Assembly: GCA_023614405.1 (NCBI GenBank)
Contig: CM042687.1
Coordinates: forward strand, 240,648,292-240,712,291
Length of the DNA: 64,000 nucleotides
Direction: 5' to 3'
Source: Avena insularis
Taxonomy: Eukaryota; Streptophyta; Magnoliopsida; Poales; Poaceae
The notes below the pieces were generated by a model that was given only the letters and a program-made list of their open reading frames with translations, was not told the DNA's origin and ran no database searches. The translations under genes and the position numbers were made by a program. Shown one piece after another: positions 35,701 to 46,728 of this stretch (the stretch's first letter is position 1; each line of letters starts with the position of its first letter).

Positions 35701-36253
35701 TTCTTGGTTAATCTTACATGATAGAATTAACACAAAGGAAATGCTAATGAAGAAGACATTGGAATGTGACTACTTATTCAGATTGTGTGTTATGTCCATG
35801 TCAGACTCTGGAGGATTGGTCTCATTTATTCTTTGAATGTAACTACAGTGTCAGAGTTTGGACATATTTGCAGATCAATTGGGGTACGGGTTCAGGTCCA
35901 TAAATGTTAAAAGATGCAAAGAAAAAGTTCTCAGGCCCATGTTTTGTTGAGATAGTCATCTTAGCCTGCTGGAATATTTGGAGCCAAAGAAACAATAAGA
36001 TTTTTAAAGGGACGAGGCCAACTTTCAAATCATGAAAGGCTCGATTTGTCCAAGATGTCTCCTTGCTCAAACATAGAATTAAAATTTCTAAAGTTGCAGT
36101 ACTGTCAAATTGTATTGACAATCTGTTGTAATTTTGCTTTTTTCTAATTAGCTTTTTAGTTTTCTTTTCTCAGTTTGTACATATTTTTGAACCTCTAGTT
36201 AATTTTGAATAAAGGGCTGTGGGGGTCTCCCCTGCAGTAGATAAACTTCAAAA
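32733..36253 (+). mobile_element. 5'-truncated LINE (L1-type)
   Basis: Non-LTR retrotransposon flanked by a 14-bp TSD, ending in a short A-tract merged with the TSD. It starts inside the endonuclease domain, so ORF1 and the 5' UTR are missing, as usual for incomplete target-primed reverse transcription. It contains most of ORF2 with an intact RT YVDD. The 3' UTR is about 36130-36250. Confidence 0.95.
32740..35836 (+). pseudogene. LINE ORF2 (endonuclease end, reverse transcriptase)
   Basis: First piece (32740-33168): endonuclease C-terminal half with GGIIVLWNS and LVGDFNFIRS. After a stop come a linker and, from 33884 in another frame, RT with DKAPGPDGFNGAF, MDFEKAFDTIEH, GVRQGDPLSPLLY and the active site IVQYVDDTMIF. 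Later pieces (34664-35569, 35579-35836) hold the thumb and the GDRLILVNSVISSMPLHY region typical of plant L1, then FWWKSIMK and the start of a zinc-binding reverse-transcriptase tail (WLWKSKCMSKHKVFSWL). Damage is light: one frameshift near 33880 and stops near 33166, 34640 and 35567. The cysteine-rich end is scrambled after about 35800. Confidence 0.9.
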
Positions 36254-36267
36254 AAAAGTCATTTTAT
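36254..36267. repeat. Right TSD of the LINE
   Basis: AAAAGTCATTTTAT, identical to 32719-32732. Confidence 0.95.
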
Positions 36268-37508
36268 GGATTTCCTTTTCACCTGGGAAAATACCAAACG
36301 AGGAGAAGCATACAAAGCCCATAACAACCAGCGGTACAGGCGGGGCCGCCCATACCGTCTTCCCATACCATGTGCTGATGACTTCGTCTTGTCAAATAGT
36401 TTCTCCTGGCAAAGACGGCAGGGGGATCCGACATTCACATCCACTAGAAACCACGAAAAACCACATCTGAAAGGGATCTGAAGGAGGAACTTAGCTAGGG
36501 AGAAATCCCCGCTGATCCACGGATCATTGGAGGACAACACATCATCCCCTTCATCATCAACCTCTACATCTACATCACCACCATTACTCTCATTTGTCAT
36601 CAATTATATATTCTTGTAATTCTAGATTCAATTATGGTTTGCACTAGATCTATTCCATTACTTTTATCCATCCATTTGATTATGATGATGTTGTTAATTG
36701 CTTCCATGAGTGAGTAGTTCCTTTGTTCTTGGGGAGATGGAGAAACCCTAGCACTATTATTAATTTAAAATAAAGATGGTATGATCTTGTGTCCATACGA
36801 CTTGCTGGTCTATGATTGATATTGTGTTTGATCTGTCCCTTTAGATGGTATCTAAAAGTCGACCACGTACCATTTTCCCATGGTACTAAAGGGAGGGAGA
36901 AATCCTTTGGACATGCTTTGGGATTATACACGGAATTGCCCCGTGACAGATTGTCACCGACTCATGAACTACGCGGTCAAAGGAGGAATAAAGAGGGACT
37001 CCCTAAGCTAATTACGATATCCACGGGAAAACCCTTAATTATGGTGGTTTGTATGGGTGACTGCTCTTAGGAATCGCAGTGGTTATTTAGAGGTGAACTC
37101 ACTCTTGGCTCAACAAAGTGGCTTCCTACGACCCTTGTAGTGAACATCTTATTATGGAGCTCTCTCCATACATTTCATGATACAAGAAGTATGTTATCTT
37201 AAATTATTAATAATGAAAACACTATGGTAGAGGAGTATCCTACATCCTCGAAGACGTTTTAGCCCTATTGCATTCACCCACGCTTTCATACGAACTTGCT
37301 AATTGTTTTATTTCAATTATTTTAACTACTTTTCTACACACAACCAAAATCCTTTCAAACACTCTTTACTTGAGATCAAAGGTAGCTTACAAGTATCTTT
37401 TGGTAGATCGTGACGAGGGTCATAAAGAACTTTAACAATAGCTCTCTGTGGGTTCGATATCTTTACTTTGAAACTAGCTACAATTTATCTATGCACTTGC
37501 AGTCATCA
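36268..37508 (+). mobile_element. Element F 3' LTR, second part
   Basis: Resumes after the LINE. GC-rich block at about 36330-36370 and ATC-rich stretch near 36540-36600. It ends with GTGGGTTCGATATC and CTTGCAGTCATCA at 37508, a typical Athila/Sabrina LTR end. Total LTR about 1.44 kb. Element E resumes at 37509. Confidence 0.85.
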
Positions 37509-37873
37509 GTAACCACAACATTTCTATTTGAATCTCGTCTTCCAAACTCACGGAAAGGGGAGTTCAGTGGCAGCCGGTGTTGGTGAAGTTCGCATAGGAG
37601 TGACAACGCCTCATGCATAGCCAAGTTTACTCCTTGCTCCCAGGTGACATACCTCTTGGTGTAGACCAGATTATCAGGGTCTGGCATGGTGGGATCTCCA
37701 AAGATAATGGTTGTGATGTCCCATATGGCATCTCCATACACATAGCTATGCAATCACCTTCCTTTGAACATTGGAAGCAGCAGGTTCAACGTCTGCAGGA
37801 GCTCCCCTAGTTGCTTCGCAGAGGGTCTTGGTGAATGGATCCCAGCATTCTCAACCCTAGTGACTTATCCCAT
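37509..37873 (-). pseudogene. Accessory ORF upstream of gag, element E (truncated)
   Basis: Homologous to the D accessory ORF (46729-47736). Reading from ATG at 37873 (with a TAA at codon 3 and a TGA at about codon 40), the shared landmarks are SPRPSAKQLGELLQ, LPMFKGR, YVYGDAIWDITTIIF, LVYTKRYVTW, NLAMHEALS and FGRRDSNRNVVV. It is cut at 37509 by the insertion of element F, so the coiled coil and acidic tail are missing. It lies just after the E leader and PBS, the same place as in A and D. Confidence 0.75.
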
Positions 37874-38026
37874 CTATGATTTAAAATAGAAAAGTGTGAG
37901 AATAGCAAATGATAAGAGTTTACAAGAATGAAAAGGCATAAGGATGAAAGATAGAGTTAATATAATCTTAATTAATTTTATGGCTTCCTATTCCAATCCT
38001 AGGTTACGGTCCTACGGTAAACACAC

Positions 38027-38040
38027 GGTCTCTGATACCA
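38027..38040 (-). other. Primer binding site of element E
   Basis: The minus strand reads TGGTATCAGAGACC, tRNA-iMet type, two bases from the LTR. The leader between here and the ORF matches the D leader in several blocks (GTGTGAGAATAGCA, ATGGCTTCCTA). Confidence 0.85.
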
Positions 38041-38604
38041 TCTGTAACACTACAATACTGAAAACAATGTAGCTTCTATGCAACATGCCAATCCCTGGAT
38101 CGGTTCATTGGCTCACATAGAACATAGAAGAATATCAAAGTAAAATATCTATGTATCATAAATAATGAAGGATCCAGAGTATTCATTTATTACAATAATG
38201 CTTAGCTTGAAGTCTAGCCCAAACTTATTCAAGTATCAAACATAAGTAAATATCTCCTTCAATCTTCAAATTGCCCATAAGCAAACAAGTGTAGAGTGAA
38301 GTACCGTGACCTAGCTGATCACTCAGAATCAGTATATCCTGCAACATAAAATGTAGCAGCCCCGAAGGGTCAATACATGGAATGTATGGCAAGTAGCGCT
38401 AAGTAGGGAGACAAAACACCTAGCAACTACATGCTTATTTTGCTGGTGGAGCTTTGGCTAGCTTGCATTTTTCAAACACTTTGTCTTACTTTATTAAACC
38501 AATTTGATTCACATCAACCCATTATGTTCACCCATCAAGTTTTAATAACTAATAAATAAGGATGAGTGAGAATATGTCATAGCCTCTATATCAAGCAACT
38601 CATT

Positions 38605-38662
38605 CGTCTGTAACCGGGACATGACTAAGCACTTAGTTTTACACCCTGCAGGGGTTTGCACA
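38605..38662 (-). promoter_or_regulatory. Conserved LTR leader hairpin motif (E)
   Basis: GTCTGTAACCGGGAC, CTAAGCACTTAG palindrome, then ACACCCTGCAGGGGTTTG. It has diverged from D in the first block but keeps the stems. Confidence 0.55.
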
Positions 38663-38694
38663 CTTTACCCATGTGACCTAGCAAACCCAGCTCG

Positions 38695-38699
38695 TACAA
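38695..38699. repeat. Left TSD of element D
   Basis: TACAA; perfect copy at 51012-51016. Confidence 0.95.
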
Positions 38700-41684
38700 T
38701 GTAACACTACGGTTCTGAAAAGACCGTAGCTTGTATGTGACATGCCAATCCCTGGATCGGTTCATTGGCCCACAATAGAATAAGATGAATAACATAGCAA
38801 AATATCCGTGTATCATAAATAACGAAGATCTAGAGTATCATTATTACAATAAAAGGTTAGCTCAAGGCTAGCTCAAATTATTCAAGTAGCAGCATAAATA
38901 TAGTAAATCCTCCATTCTTCAAATTGCCGAGTGAGTATCGTGGCCTAAATCGATTACTCAGAATCGGAATATCCTGCAACATGAAACGTAGCAGCCCCGA
39001 AGGGTCAATACATGGAATGTATGGCAAGTAGAGCTATTAAAGAAGACAATAGAGCTAACAACTACATGCATATTTGGCAAGTGGAGCTGTGGCTAGCTTG
39101 CATTTACAAAATCCTTTGTCCTACTTTCACAAACAGTTTTTGATTTTCTTTGAAAAGATCCCAATTAAGTTAACCCATCAACATTAAAGCAATTATAAAA
39201 TTGGAATGAGTGACAAACATGTCATGAAATCAATATCAAGCAACTCAGACGTCCATAACAGGGGACACGGCTAATCGATTAGATTATACACCCTGCAGGG
39301 GTTAGTACACTTTACCCATGTGACTTGGCCAGCCCAGCTCGTACCACCACTCTCATATTGGGTGATGATAGGGAGAAGTCCAAGAAGATACCGTTCGGGA
39401 AGTAGCTCCCCAAACCCGACACGCACCGGTCCAACCTACCAAAATTCTACACCTCTAGATACGTGGGTTCGAGTTACCATAACCTCCTGAGTCCAACCAA
39501 CCGCCCATTTCATTATTGGCACATGGTTATACACGTAAGCTACAAAATAAAGAAGCCAATCATTTTCTCTTGATACCTGGGTGCCTTTCCGCAATGATAC
39601 CACCAAAAATTATCAATCCCATCACACCCAGGAGATTCATTGATTATGTTGTTTTTAGTTTTCGCAAACCAACTTATTTAGAAACAACTTTCAGCGATGT
39701 AACCCATCCCTGGTTCATCATAGCATGGCTAAGCACATCTACCAACGGTGGCTCATCTACAGGAAAGCCCTACCACATAATAGGACATAGCATAGCGATA
39801 ATAATATTCCTACATAGGCATCTACAAAATACACGACAATGTATTGAAAATAGTAGGACAACATCATGAACAAAGTAGCATCTATTTGCCTTGGCTGTAG
39901 CTATCGGGTGAACAATCCACACACGAGCAAGCGTTGCACTCGTCACAATCTACACGATACAATTGCAATCATATAAACAAACCATCCACAATCATATGCA
40001 AACAAAGACGATGCAAGATGCATGCATGACAAGTTGAACATTGTTACAGTAGTATCACATATTACTATTCAGTACCTATTATATGCATGCATGGAAAATA
40101 TTTTAAATGCAAAGAAAACAAGGCATGCAATTTATGATAATCAAATAATAGAGCTAGAAACTAAATAATTAGCCACTGCTAACATACTGTTTGTAAAATC
40201 CTGGAAAATTTCCAGTGTGTAGACAGTACCAATTGGAATTTCTCAAAATGGTTTTGTATAAAGCCCTGGGTAATTAAAATACTGTAGAAAGCCTTTGCTT
40301 AGGTTTTGCCAAACCAGTACTACAAGCCTAACTTTTTAATTCACTAAAGGATTCTTTTTTTCTACTGATTCCAGGGACATCTTATTGCAATTTTTGGAGT
40401 TACAGAACTTATTCTATGAATTTATTACTCTAAAAAGAGCATTAACTCATTTAATTAACTGAAGCAGTTGTACAACAATATTCTACGTGAGACACTGAAT
40501 CCATACATATTTTATTTGCAATTTTTGGCCCAGTAGATCTAAAGATATGAATTTTTCAAGATTGCAACTAAATCGATTAAAAAAAATCTCAGTCAACTTT
40601 GACCGGCTGACCGCACTGACGTGACGCGCTGACTAGTCAGCGGTCAGAGCTGACTGACCATTGGATCAAGATCAAGCGGCAGGGAAGCAAGGCGGCGAGG
40701 TGCTCACCGGAGGGCGGCGGCGGCGAGATCGTGGGCGGCCATGAAGCCGGCGCGGCCGAGGCGTGATGGCGTCGTGGCCAGTGGTGCTCCTCGAGGCGGC
40801 GGCAGCGGTCGGCCAGCTCGTGGGCGACGGTGGCGGTCGGCCGAAGTGGCGGCGGCGAGGTTGGCTTCGGTGGTGGCGGCGAGCTCGCGGGCTCGCGAGG
40901 CGAGGGGGAAGGCGGGGCACGCGCGGCGGGGTGCTCACCTCGTCAATGCCGCGGTGGCGGCGACGAACTCCGGCGAGCAATTGCTCCGCCTAGGCGGCGC
41001 GATTGACAATGATTCTTTGGGGGTTTGGAAGAGGGAAACAAGTAGATGGATATAGGCAAAAATCTCAGAGAAATCGGTTCAGAAACAGCCCGATTCCGGA
41101 GGATTTGGTGCAGCACACGTTTTGGAGAAGAACTCGGCTGACAGGTGGGTCCCACGCATCAACGCTGACGAAGGCCCGCTTCGCCAGATGAGGTGACAAA
41201 GCGGCGGAAGATTCTGGCGCCTTGGCGCGTCTTGTGATTGCTGGCTACTCGCTGCCACCTGGTCGCTGCTGCTGGCTGGCTGCAAGGCAGCCGGGTTTAC
41301 AGACGCGCTGTTGTTTCTTTTTTGATCTTTTCCCTTTCTTTTTCCCTGTCGAATTTTTAACTGAAATTTCTGACAGAACACTGTCTACTCTAATCATCAA
41401 AATTCAGTTTGCCATAACTTCTTCTATGAAGCTCCGATTTGGGCGATTCAAAGTGCTATAGGTTCGTGGAGAAACCCTCTATGCACCTGTACCTTCCATA
41501 CACCCAAAATATAATGTTTTTAACAGGGGCATGGTAAAACCAAATGTTCATGTGTAGGTGTCAAAATGCAAATGCAAGTGGTTTGTTTTGTCAAAACCTT
41601 TTCAAACCGAAATTTTGCAAGGATGATCATGATGCAATTCCATGAATGTTATGCAGTACCAAATCTAAAATTTGGTATGTGACA
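38700..41684 (-). mobile_element. 3' LTR of element D
   Basis: TGTAACACTACGG...GGTATGTGACA, 2985 bp. Several short segments present in the other LTR are missing, for example near 38930, 40215 and 40465. The GC-rich block at about 40670-41000 gives spurious ORFs. Confidence 0.92.
39249..39309 (-). promoter_or_regulatory. Conserved LTR leader hairpin motif (D, left LTR)
   Basis: ACGTCCATAACAGGGGAC, CTAATCGATTAG palindrome, ACACCCTGCAGGGGTTAG. Confidence 0.6.
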
Positions 41685-41700
41685 AGAGTAACCTCCTTAA
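41685..41700 (-). other. Probable polypurine tract of element D
   Basis: The minus strand reads TTAAGGAGGTTACTCT directly before the 3' LTR. It overlaps the pol stop codon and is less purine-pure than in element A. Confidence 0.5.
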
Positions 41701-44700
41701 GATGAATCTCGTCCCCGAGATTCGGCGTGGCTAGCAAATAGGTGCGGGTGGTCCTCTCGGATGTCATCCTCACGCTCCCAAGTGGCTTCCTCTTTGGTGT
41801 GGTGGCTCCATTGCATCTTGCAAAACCTAAACGTATTGGTACGGGTTATCCTCTCCGCTGTCTCCAGTATCTTGATCGGCTTCTCCTCATAGGTCAAGTC
41901 ATTCTCGAGCTGAACTTCCTCTAGTGGCACTGTGTCTCTCAATGGTGTATCCATCATCTCCGGATGGCACTTCTTCAGCTGGGACACGTGGAACACATTG
42001 TGGACGGCGGACAGAGCCTCTGGCAACTCTAACTGATAAGCAACCTCTCCTTTGCGTGTCAAGACCCGATATGGTCCAATAAACCGAGGTTCCAGCTTAC
42101 CCTTGATTCCAAATCTCTTAATTCCACGCAGTGGCGACACTCTGAGGTATGCTCTATCGCATATCTCATACACCACTTCCTTGCGCTTGGCGTCAGCGTA
42201 GCTCTTCTGTCTTGATTGGGCTACCTTTAGCCTGTCCCTAATTAAGGCGACCTTCTCCTCGGCGTCCTTGATCAAATCTGGTCCAAATAGCTGACGTTCC
42301 CCTACTCCATCCCAGAGCAATGGTGTCCGGCATATTTTCCCATATAGTACATCGAACGGCGACGTCTTGATGCTGGTTTGATAGCTGTTGTTGTAGGAAA
42401 ACTCAACATACGGCAAATTCTCATCCCAACTAGAACCATGAGCCAAGGCGCAATCTCTCAACATATCCTCCAAAATCTGATTTACCCTCTCGGTATGTCC
42501 ATCAGTCTGGGGGTGGAACACTGTACTAAACTCCAACCTAGTTCCCAATGACTCGTGCAGCTGGCGCCAAAAGTGCGATGTAAATTGGGTGCCTCTATCT
42601 GATACAATGCTCTTGGGAACTCCATGTAGGCACACAATTCTGTCCATGTAAATCTTGGCCAACTTTGCACTCGTGTATGTTGTCTTTACCGGTATAAATT
42701 GGGCTACCTTGGTCAAATGGTCGACCACTACCCAAATGGAGTCATATCCTGACCTGGCCCTGGGCAATCCTGTGATAAAATCCATTCCCACTCTATCCCA
42801 CTTCCAATCCGGCACGGGCAATGGCTGTAGCAGTCCTGCCGGCTTCTGGTGTTCTGCTTTCACTCGACTACATACATCACATAAGGAAATATGCTCGGCG
42901 ATGTCTCCCTTCATGTTGTTCCACCAAAATCTGTCCTTTAGGTCCATATACATTTTCGTATTGCTTGGATGTATGGAATACGGCGAGTCATGAGCTTCCT
43001 GCAGAATCAACCTCCTTATCTCCGGATCGTTGGGAACGCAAAAATGATCTCCATACCACAAGGTTCCTTGCTCATCCTCGCGGAATTCTTTTGCTCGATC
43101 TTCCTTCATCTTTTCCTTTATTTCATCCATCTCCTTGTCTCCTACTTGAGCCTTCCTGATCCTGTCCTGTAGCGTAGGTTGGACTTCCATTGCTGCCAAA
43201 TATCCTTCTGACACTACCTCCATTCTAAGGTCTTTGAATTGCTTGCACAAATCCTCGGGTAATTCCCCAACAGTCAATCCATTGGCATAGACCTTCCGGC
43301 TCAGCGCATCCGCTACTACATTGGCTTTTCCTGTGTGGTATTGCAGATTCATATCATAATCCTTGATAAGCTCCAACCATCTCCTTTGCCTCATGTTCAG
43401 TTCCTTCTGTGTAAATATGTATTTCAGGCTCTTGTGGTCGGTGTACACATCACAGTGTTTTCCCATTAGGTAGTGCCTCCATACTTTGAGCGCATGAACA
43501 ATTGATGCTAATTCCAAGTCATGTGTGGGATAATTCCTCTCATGGTGTTTAAGTTGTCGCGAGGCATATGACACCACTCTCCCATCTTGCATCAGCACAC
43601 TTCCAAGTCCCTGCCGAGAAGCATCACAGTACACTTGGAAATCCTTCTGAAGATCTGGTAAACACAGAACAGGTGCGGTCACTAGTCAACGCTTTAGTTC
43701 CTGAAAGCTGGCTTCACACATGTCCGTCCATTCAAAATTCCTCTCCTTCTTCAGAAGTTTCGTCATTGGCTTAGCAATCTTGGAGAAATTTTCAATGAAC
43801 CTCCTGTAATATCCAGCAAGTCCCAAAAAGCTCCGAATATCTCCCACATTCTTGGGCGCTTCCCACTCAGTTACGGCAGTCACTTTGCTTGGATCAACAG
43901 CGACTCCTTATCCTGACACCACGTGTCCAAGAAAACCAACAGTGTTAAGCCAGAATTCACACTTACTGAATTTGGCATACAACTTGTGCTCCCTCAGCTT
44001 ATCCATAATCAGTCGCAGATGTTTCTCATGCTCAGCATCATCCTTGGAATATATCAGTATGTCATCAATAAGCACCACCATGAATTTGTCCAAGTACTCC
44101 ATGAATACCTTGTTCATCATGGTCATGAAATATGCCGGAGCATTCATTAGTCCAAAAGACATAACTGTATACTCATATAAACCATACCTAGTAGTGAAGG
44201 CTGTTTATGGAATGTCCTCCTCCCGGATCTTCAATTGGAAATAACCCGATCACAGATCAATTTTGCTAAACACCTTCGCTCCTTCCAGTTGATCAAACAA
44301 ATCATTTATGTTCGGCAGGGGGTATTTGTTCTTGATGGTCACTTCATTCAGCGAGCGATAGTCCACCAATAATCTCTTGCTGCTGTCTTTCTTCTCCACA
44401 CATAGAACAGGTGCACCCCACGACGACGAACTAGGCTGAATAAATCCCTTGTCCAACTGCTCCTTTAGCTGTTCCTTTAATTCCTTCAGCTCATCCACAT
44501 CCATCTTATATGGTCTCTTTGCTATAGGACATGTTCCCGGCATCAGATCGATGAGAAACTCCACATCCCTGTCAGGTGGCATCCCTGGCAGCTCTTCCGG
44601 AAACACGTCGGGGTACTCCTTAATCACAGGCACAGTATCCATGCTAACCCCCTTAAGAGAATTCAGCTTACACCTTCCCGGTCGCACAACGGGCTTGAAC

Positions 44701-45104
44701 CTAATCCTCTTACCATTCGGGGTTTTGAGCGAAACTGCTCGCTGTGCATAATCTATGTGTCCCCCATGCATAGACATCCAATCCATGCCCAGAATTACAT
44801 CTAAACCTTGTGACTCCAAAACTACCAGATGTGCAATGAAATTGTGTGCTCCAATCCTCACAGTTAAGTCGCGGCATCCCGCGCTAGCTATCATATCCCC
44901 TCCAGGTGAGCTTACTCTAATAGACCCTTTTAGAGACTCCGTAGGTAACTTATACTTATCCACAAATGCCCTTGATATGAATGAATGCGATGCACCAGTA
45001 TCGAAAAGTATAAGTGCAGGGTGAGTGTTGATTGGAAACTTACCAATCACGAGGTCAGGCTCATCTGGGATCTCCTCCACATTCATGTGATTCACTGTGG
45101 CCTT
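41697..45104 (-). pseudogene. pol: Element D pol (protease, RT, RNase H, integrase, chromodomain)
   Basis: One continuous frame, the same as gag, interrupted only by four nonsense codons: TGA 44250, TAA 44205, TAA 43908 and TGA 43686. In order: protease [10 protein letters not shown] and [28 protein letters not shown] with [20 protein letters not shown] and active site [12 protein letters not shown] (both D kept); RNase [12 protein letters not shown] and [16 protein letters not shown]; integrase HHCC ([20 protein letters not shown]) and core [34 protein letters not shown], so all three DDE residues are kept; C-terminal chromodomain-like [17 protein letters not shown]. The 41697-43682 part alone is an open 661-codon ORF. 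Both TGA stops sit where a CGA arginine codon is expected (DL-R-SGY; LKR-R-L). Confidence 0.93.
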
Positions 45105-46109
45105 CTAGTTGTTGCCTGGCTTCAGTCCCTTCTTCTCCGGACAGTTGTCTGCATAATGTCCCTTCTGGCCGCACTTGAAGCATGTCACCTCACTCAGGTC
45201 CTTCTTCACAAAATTGTGATCATGGTTGCGGTCATGTCCACTGTGTCCTCCAGAATGGTGAGTGTGTCCTCCCTTGTGGCTGTGGCGGTTACTCTTGTGG
45301 CTATGATGGCGATGTCCATCGCCTCCATGGTTGTGGCGGTCATGGCTTCCATGGTGCCCATGATCACTTCCCCCATGCTTGGAGTATCCATCACAAGAAG
45401 TGCGAGACTTGTGGTGAGAACCAGAGTGGTGATTGCTGCTCTTTCTCTTGCGGTTTTCCACCTTCTTGTGCTTCCCTTCCAAGATCCTAGCCTTGTCCAT
45501 AAGCTCCTGGAAAGTGGGACAATAAACCACCAGTAGCTGCACTGAAAGTTCATCACTGAGGCCATCCAGGAATATCTCCCTCCTTTTTGCATCGGTGTCA
45601 ACATCCTCAGGTGCATAACGAGACAGGTTGTTGAACACCTCAATATACTCAACCACGGTGCGGTTGGTTTGGCGCAAGTTGCGAAATTCCTTCCTTTTCA
45701 GGCTCAGAACTCCTGAAGATACGTGGTTGGTCCTGAAACCTTCCTCAAACATTGCCCAAGTCACAGTGTCCAGAGGGTGGGTGATCTGAAAAGTGTCCCA
45801 CCACGAAGCGGCTGGTCCCTCCAGTAGGTGAGCGGCAAATCTCACCTTCTCAGCATCTGTGCACCCAACAGTTACCAGATCCTTGTTGACTGAACTCAAC
45901 CAGTCGAGGGCAACCAGCGGCTCCGTTGCAGTAGAGAACTTCGTTGGCCTTAGCCTCAGAAATCTAGTAAGTGCATCTCCCTGAGGCTGGTTGTTCCCAT
46001 TGTTGTTGTTGTTGTTCTGAGCTTCCATGAACTGGGTCATAACTTGGGTCAGCTGTGCCTGAGCGACCATGATCTGCTCCAACTCAGTAGGTTGATGACG
46101 GGGAGGCAT
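45105..46109 (-). CDS. gag: Element D Gag with histidine-rich linker
   Basis: Open ORF of 334 aa. Residues 1-60 are Gln/Asn-rich (an Asn run near 33-41). A gag capsid-like core spans about 60-215 (LDWLSSVNKDL, FAAHLLEGPAASWWDTF, EFRNLRQTNRTVVEYIEVF, FLDGLSDEL). Residues about 226-298 form a His/Gly/Ser/Lys linker with 24 His in 73 positions. A perfect CCHC knuckle (C310, C313, H318, C323: CFKCGQKGHYADNC) follows. The ORF ends in a single TAG in the same frame as pol ([14 protein letters not shown]), either a late mutation or a readthrough site. It should form the element's RNA-binding particle. Confidence 0.9.
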   Translation of the reverse strand: MPPRHQPTELEQIMVAQAQLTQVMTQFMEAQNNNNNNGNNQPQGDALTRFLRLRPTKFSTATEPLVALDWLSSVNKDLVTVGCTDAEKVRFAAHLLEGPAASWWDTFQITHPLDTVTWAMFEEGFRTNHVSSGVLSLKRKEFRNLRQTNRTVVEYIEVFNNLSRYAPEDVDTDAKRREIFLDGLSDELSVQLLVVYCPTFQELMDKARILEGKHKKVENRKRKSSNHHSGSHHKSRTSCDGYSKHGGSDHGHHGSHDRHNHGGDGHRHHSHKSNRHSHKGGHTHHSGGHSGHDRNHDHNFVKKDLSEVTCFKCGQKGHYADNCPEKKGLKPGNN

Positions 46110-46728
46110 TTGCGGTTCAGCACAGGTAAGCTTAGAAAGAATCGATTACGAAAATAGGATTCTACCCATGCATTATGACCAAACAACAACAAAACAATCA
46201 TAGACAATCTCAAGCAAGCAACACATCAGCAAACAAATGATCCAGCAACATCCCAGGGGTTATCCTAGTAGTATATATCTACTGAAATAGTTTTTAGAAG
46301 AGTTGGCAATAGTTATTCACATAAAAGGTCAACAAAGCATCAAAACAAGAATCTGTCAGAACAGTCCTGCAGTGTTCACGAATTTTTCTACCTGACTTAA
46401 ACGCGTCAGGGATTTTTATTGATGTTTGTGTATACAGTACAGAGAGTTTAGAACCATCCCTACTTTTTTCATATTTTTCCCAGTTACCAGTAAAATATGA
46501 AAAATCGTTCAGTACAGCTGTGTCAGCAGAAAACTGCATCAGGAAAAACTCAGATATCAACCAAAACTTGCCATAACTCTTCTATAAAATTCGCACAAAT
46601 AATCCTGAGATATTGGAGTACACATAGGAGAAACTAAACACTCTTAAAATAACAGTAATTAAGTTTTACGTCGATCGAGACTAAACCTAACGATTTTACC
46701 TAACGAAGACTAATTGGTGGGCATCTAT
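46110..46728 (-). other. Element D spacer between accessory ORF and gag
   Basis: 619 bp without a convincing gene; an 88-codon ORF (46294-46560) has no recognised motif. It must be crossed or bypassed for gag translation, so splicing or internal initiation may act here (inference). Confidence 0.5.

Larger units (their letters stand above)
26839..37508 (+). mobile_element. Element F: Athila-like Gypsy retrotransposon (3' half)
   Basis: Plus-strand fragments: RNase H/integrase start (26840-27125), integrase (29706-30519), promoter-like block, 3' ORF (31097-31711), PPT and 3' LTR (32534-32732 + 36268-37508). The 5' half lies left of element A, outside the window. It carries insertions A, G and the LINE, and is itself inserted into element E's accessory ORF at 37509. 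Confidence 0.85.
38043..38699 (-). mobile_element. Element E 5' LTR, inner part
   Basis: Begins TGTAACACTACAATACTG and aligns with the start of the D LTRs. It is interrupted by D at 38700 and resumes at 51012. Includes leader motif 38605-38662. Confidence 0.9.

Noticed and set aside
38043..39309. Tandem repeat or array: two copies of a 650-bp sequence side by side.
   Set aside because: Explained by D inserted into the LTR of its relative E; the TSD TACAA and the continuation of E at 51012 settle it.
42655..43172. Plus-strand ORFs of about 110 codons opposite element D pol.
   Set aside because: Antisense frames of the integrase coding region; the minus-strand frame is open for 661 codons and carries all integrase motifs.
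45182..45490. Cys/His-rich plus-strand ORF (SPHSGPSSQNCDHGCGHVHC), at first sight metal-binding.
   Set aside because: Antisense shadow of the His-rich linker of gag.
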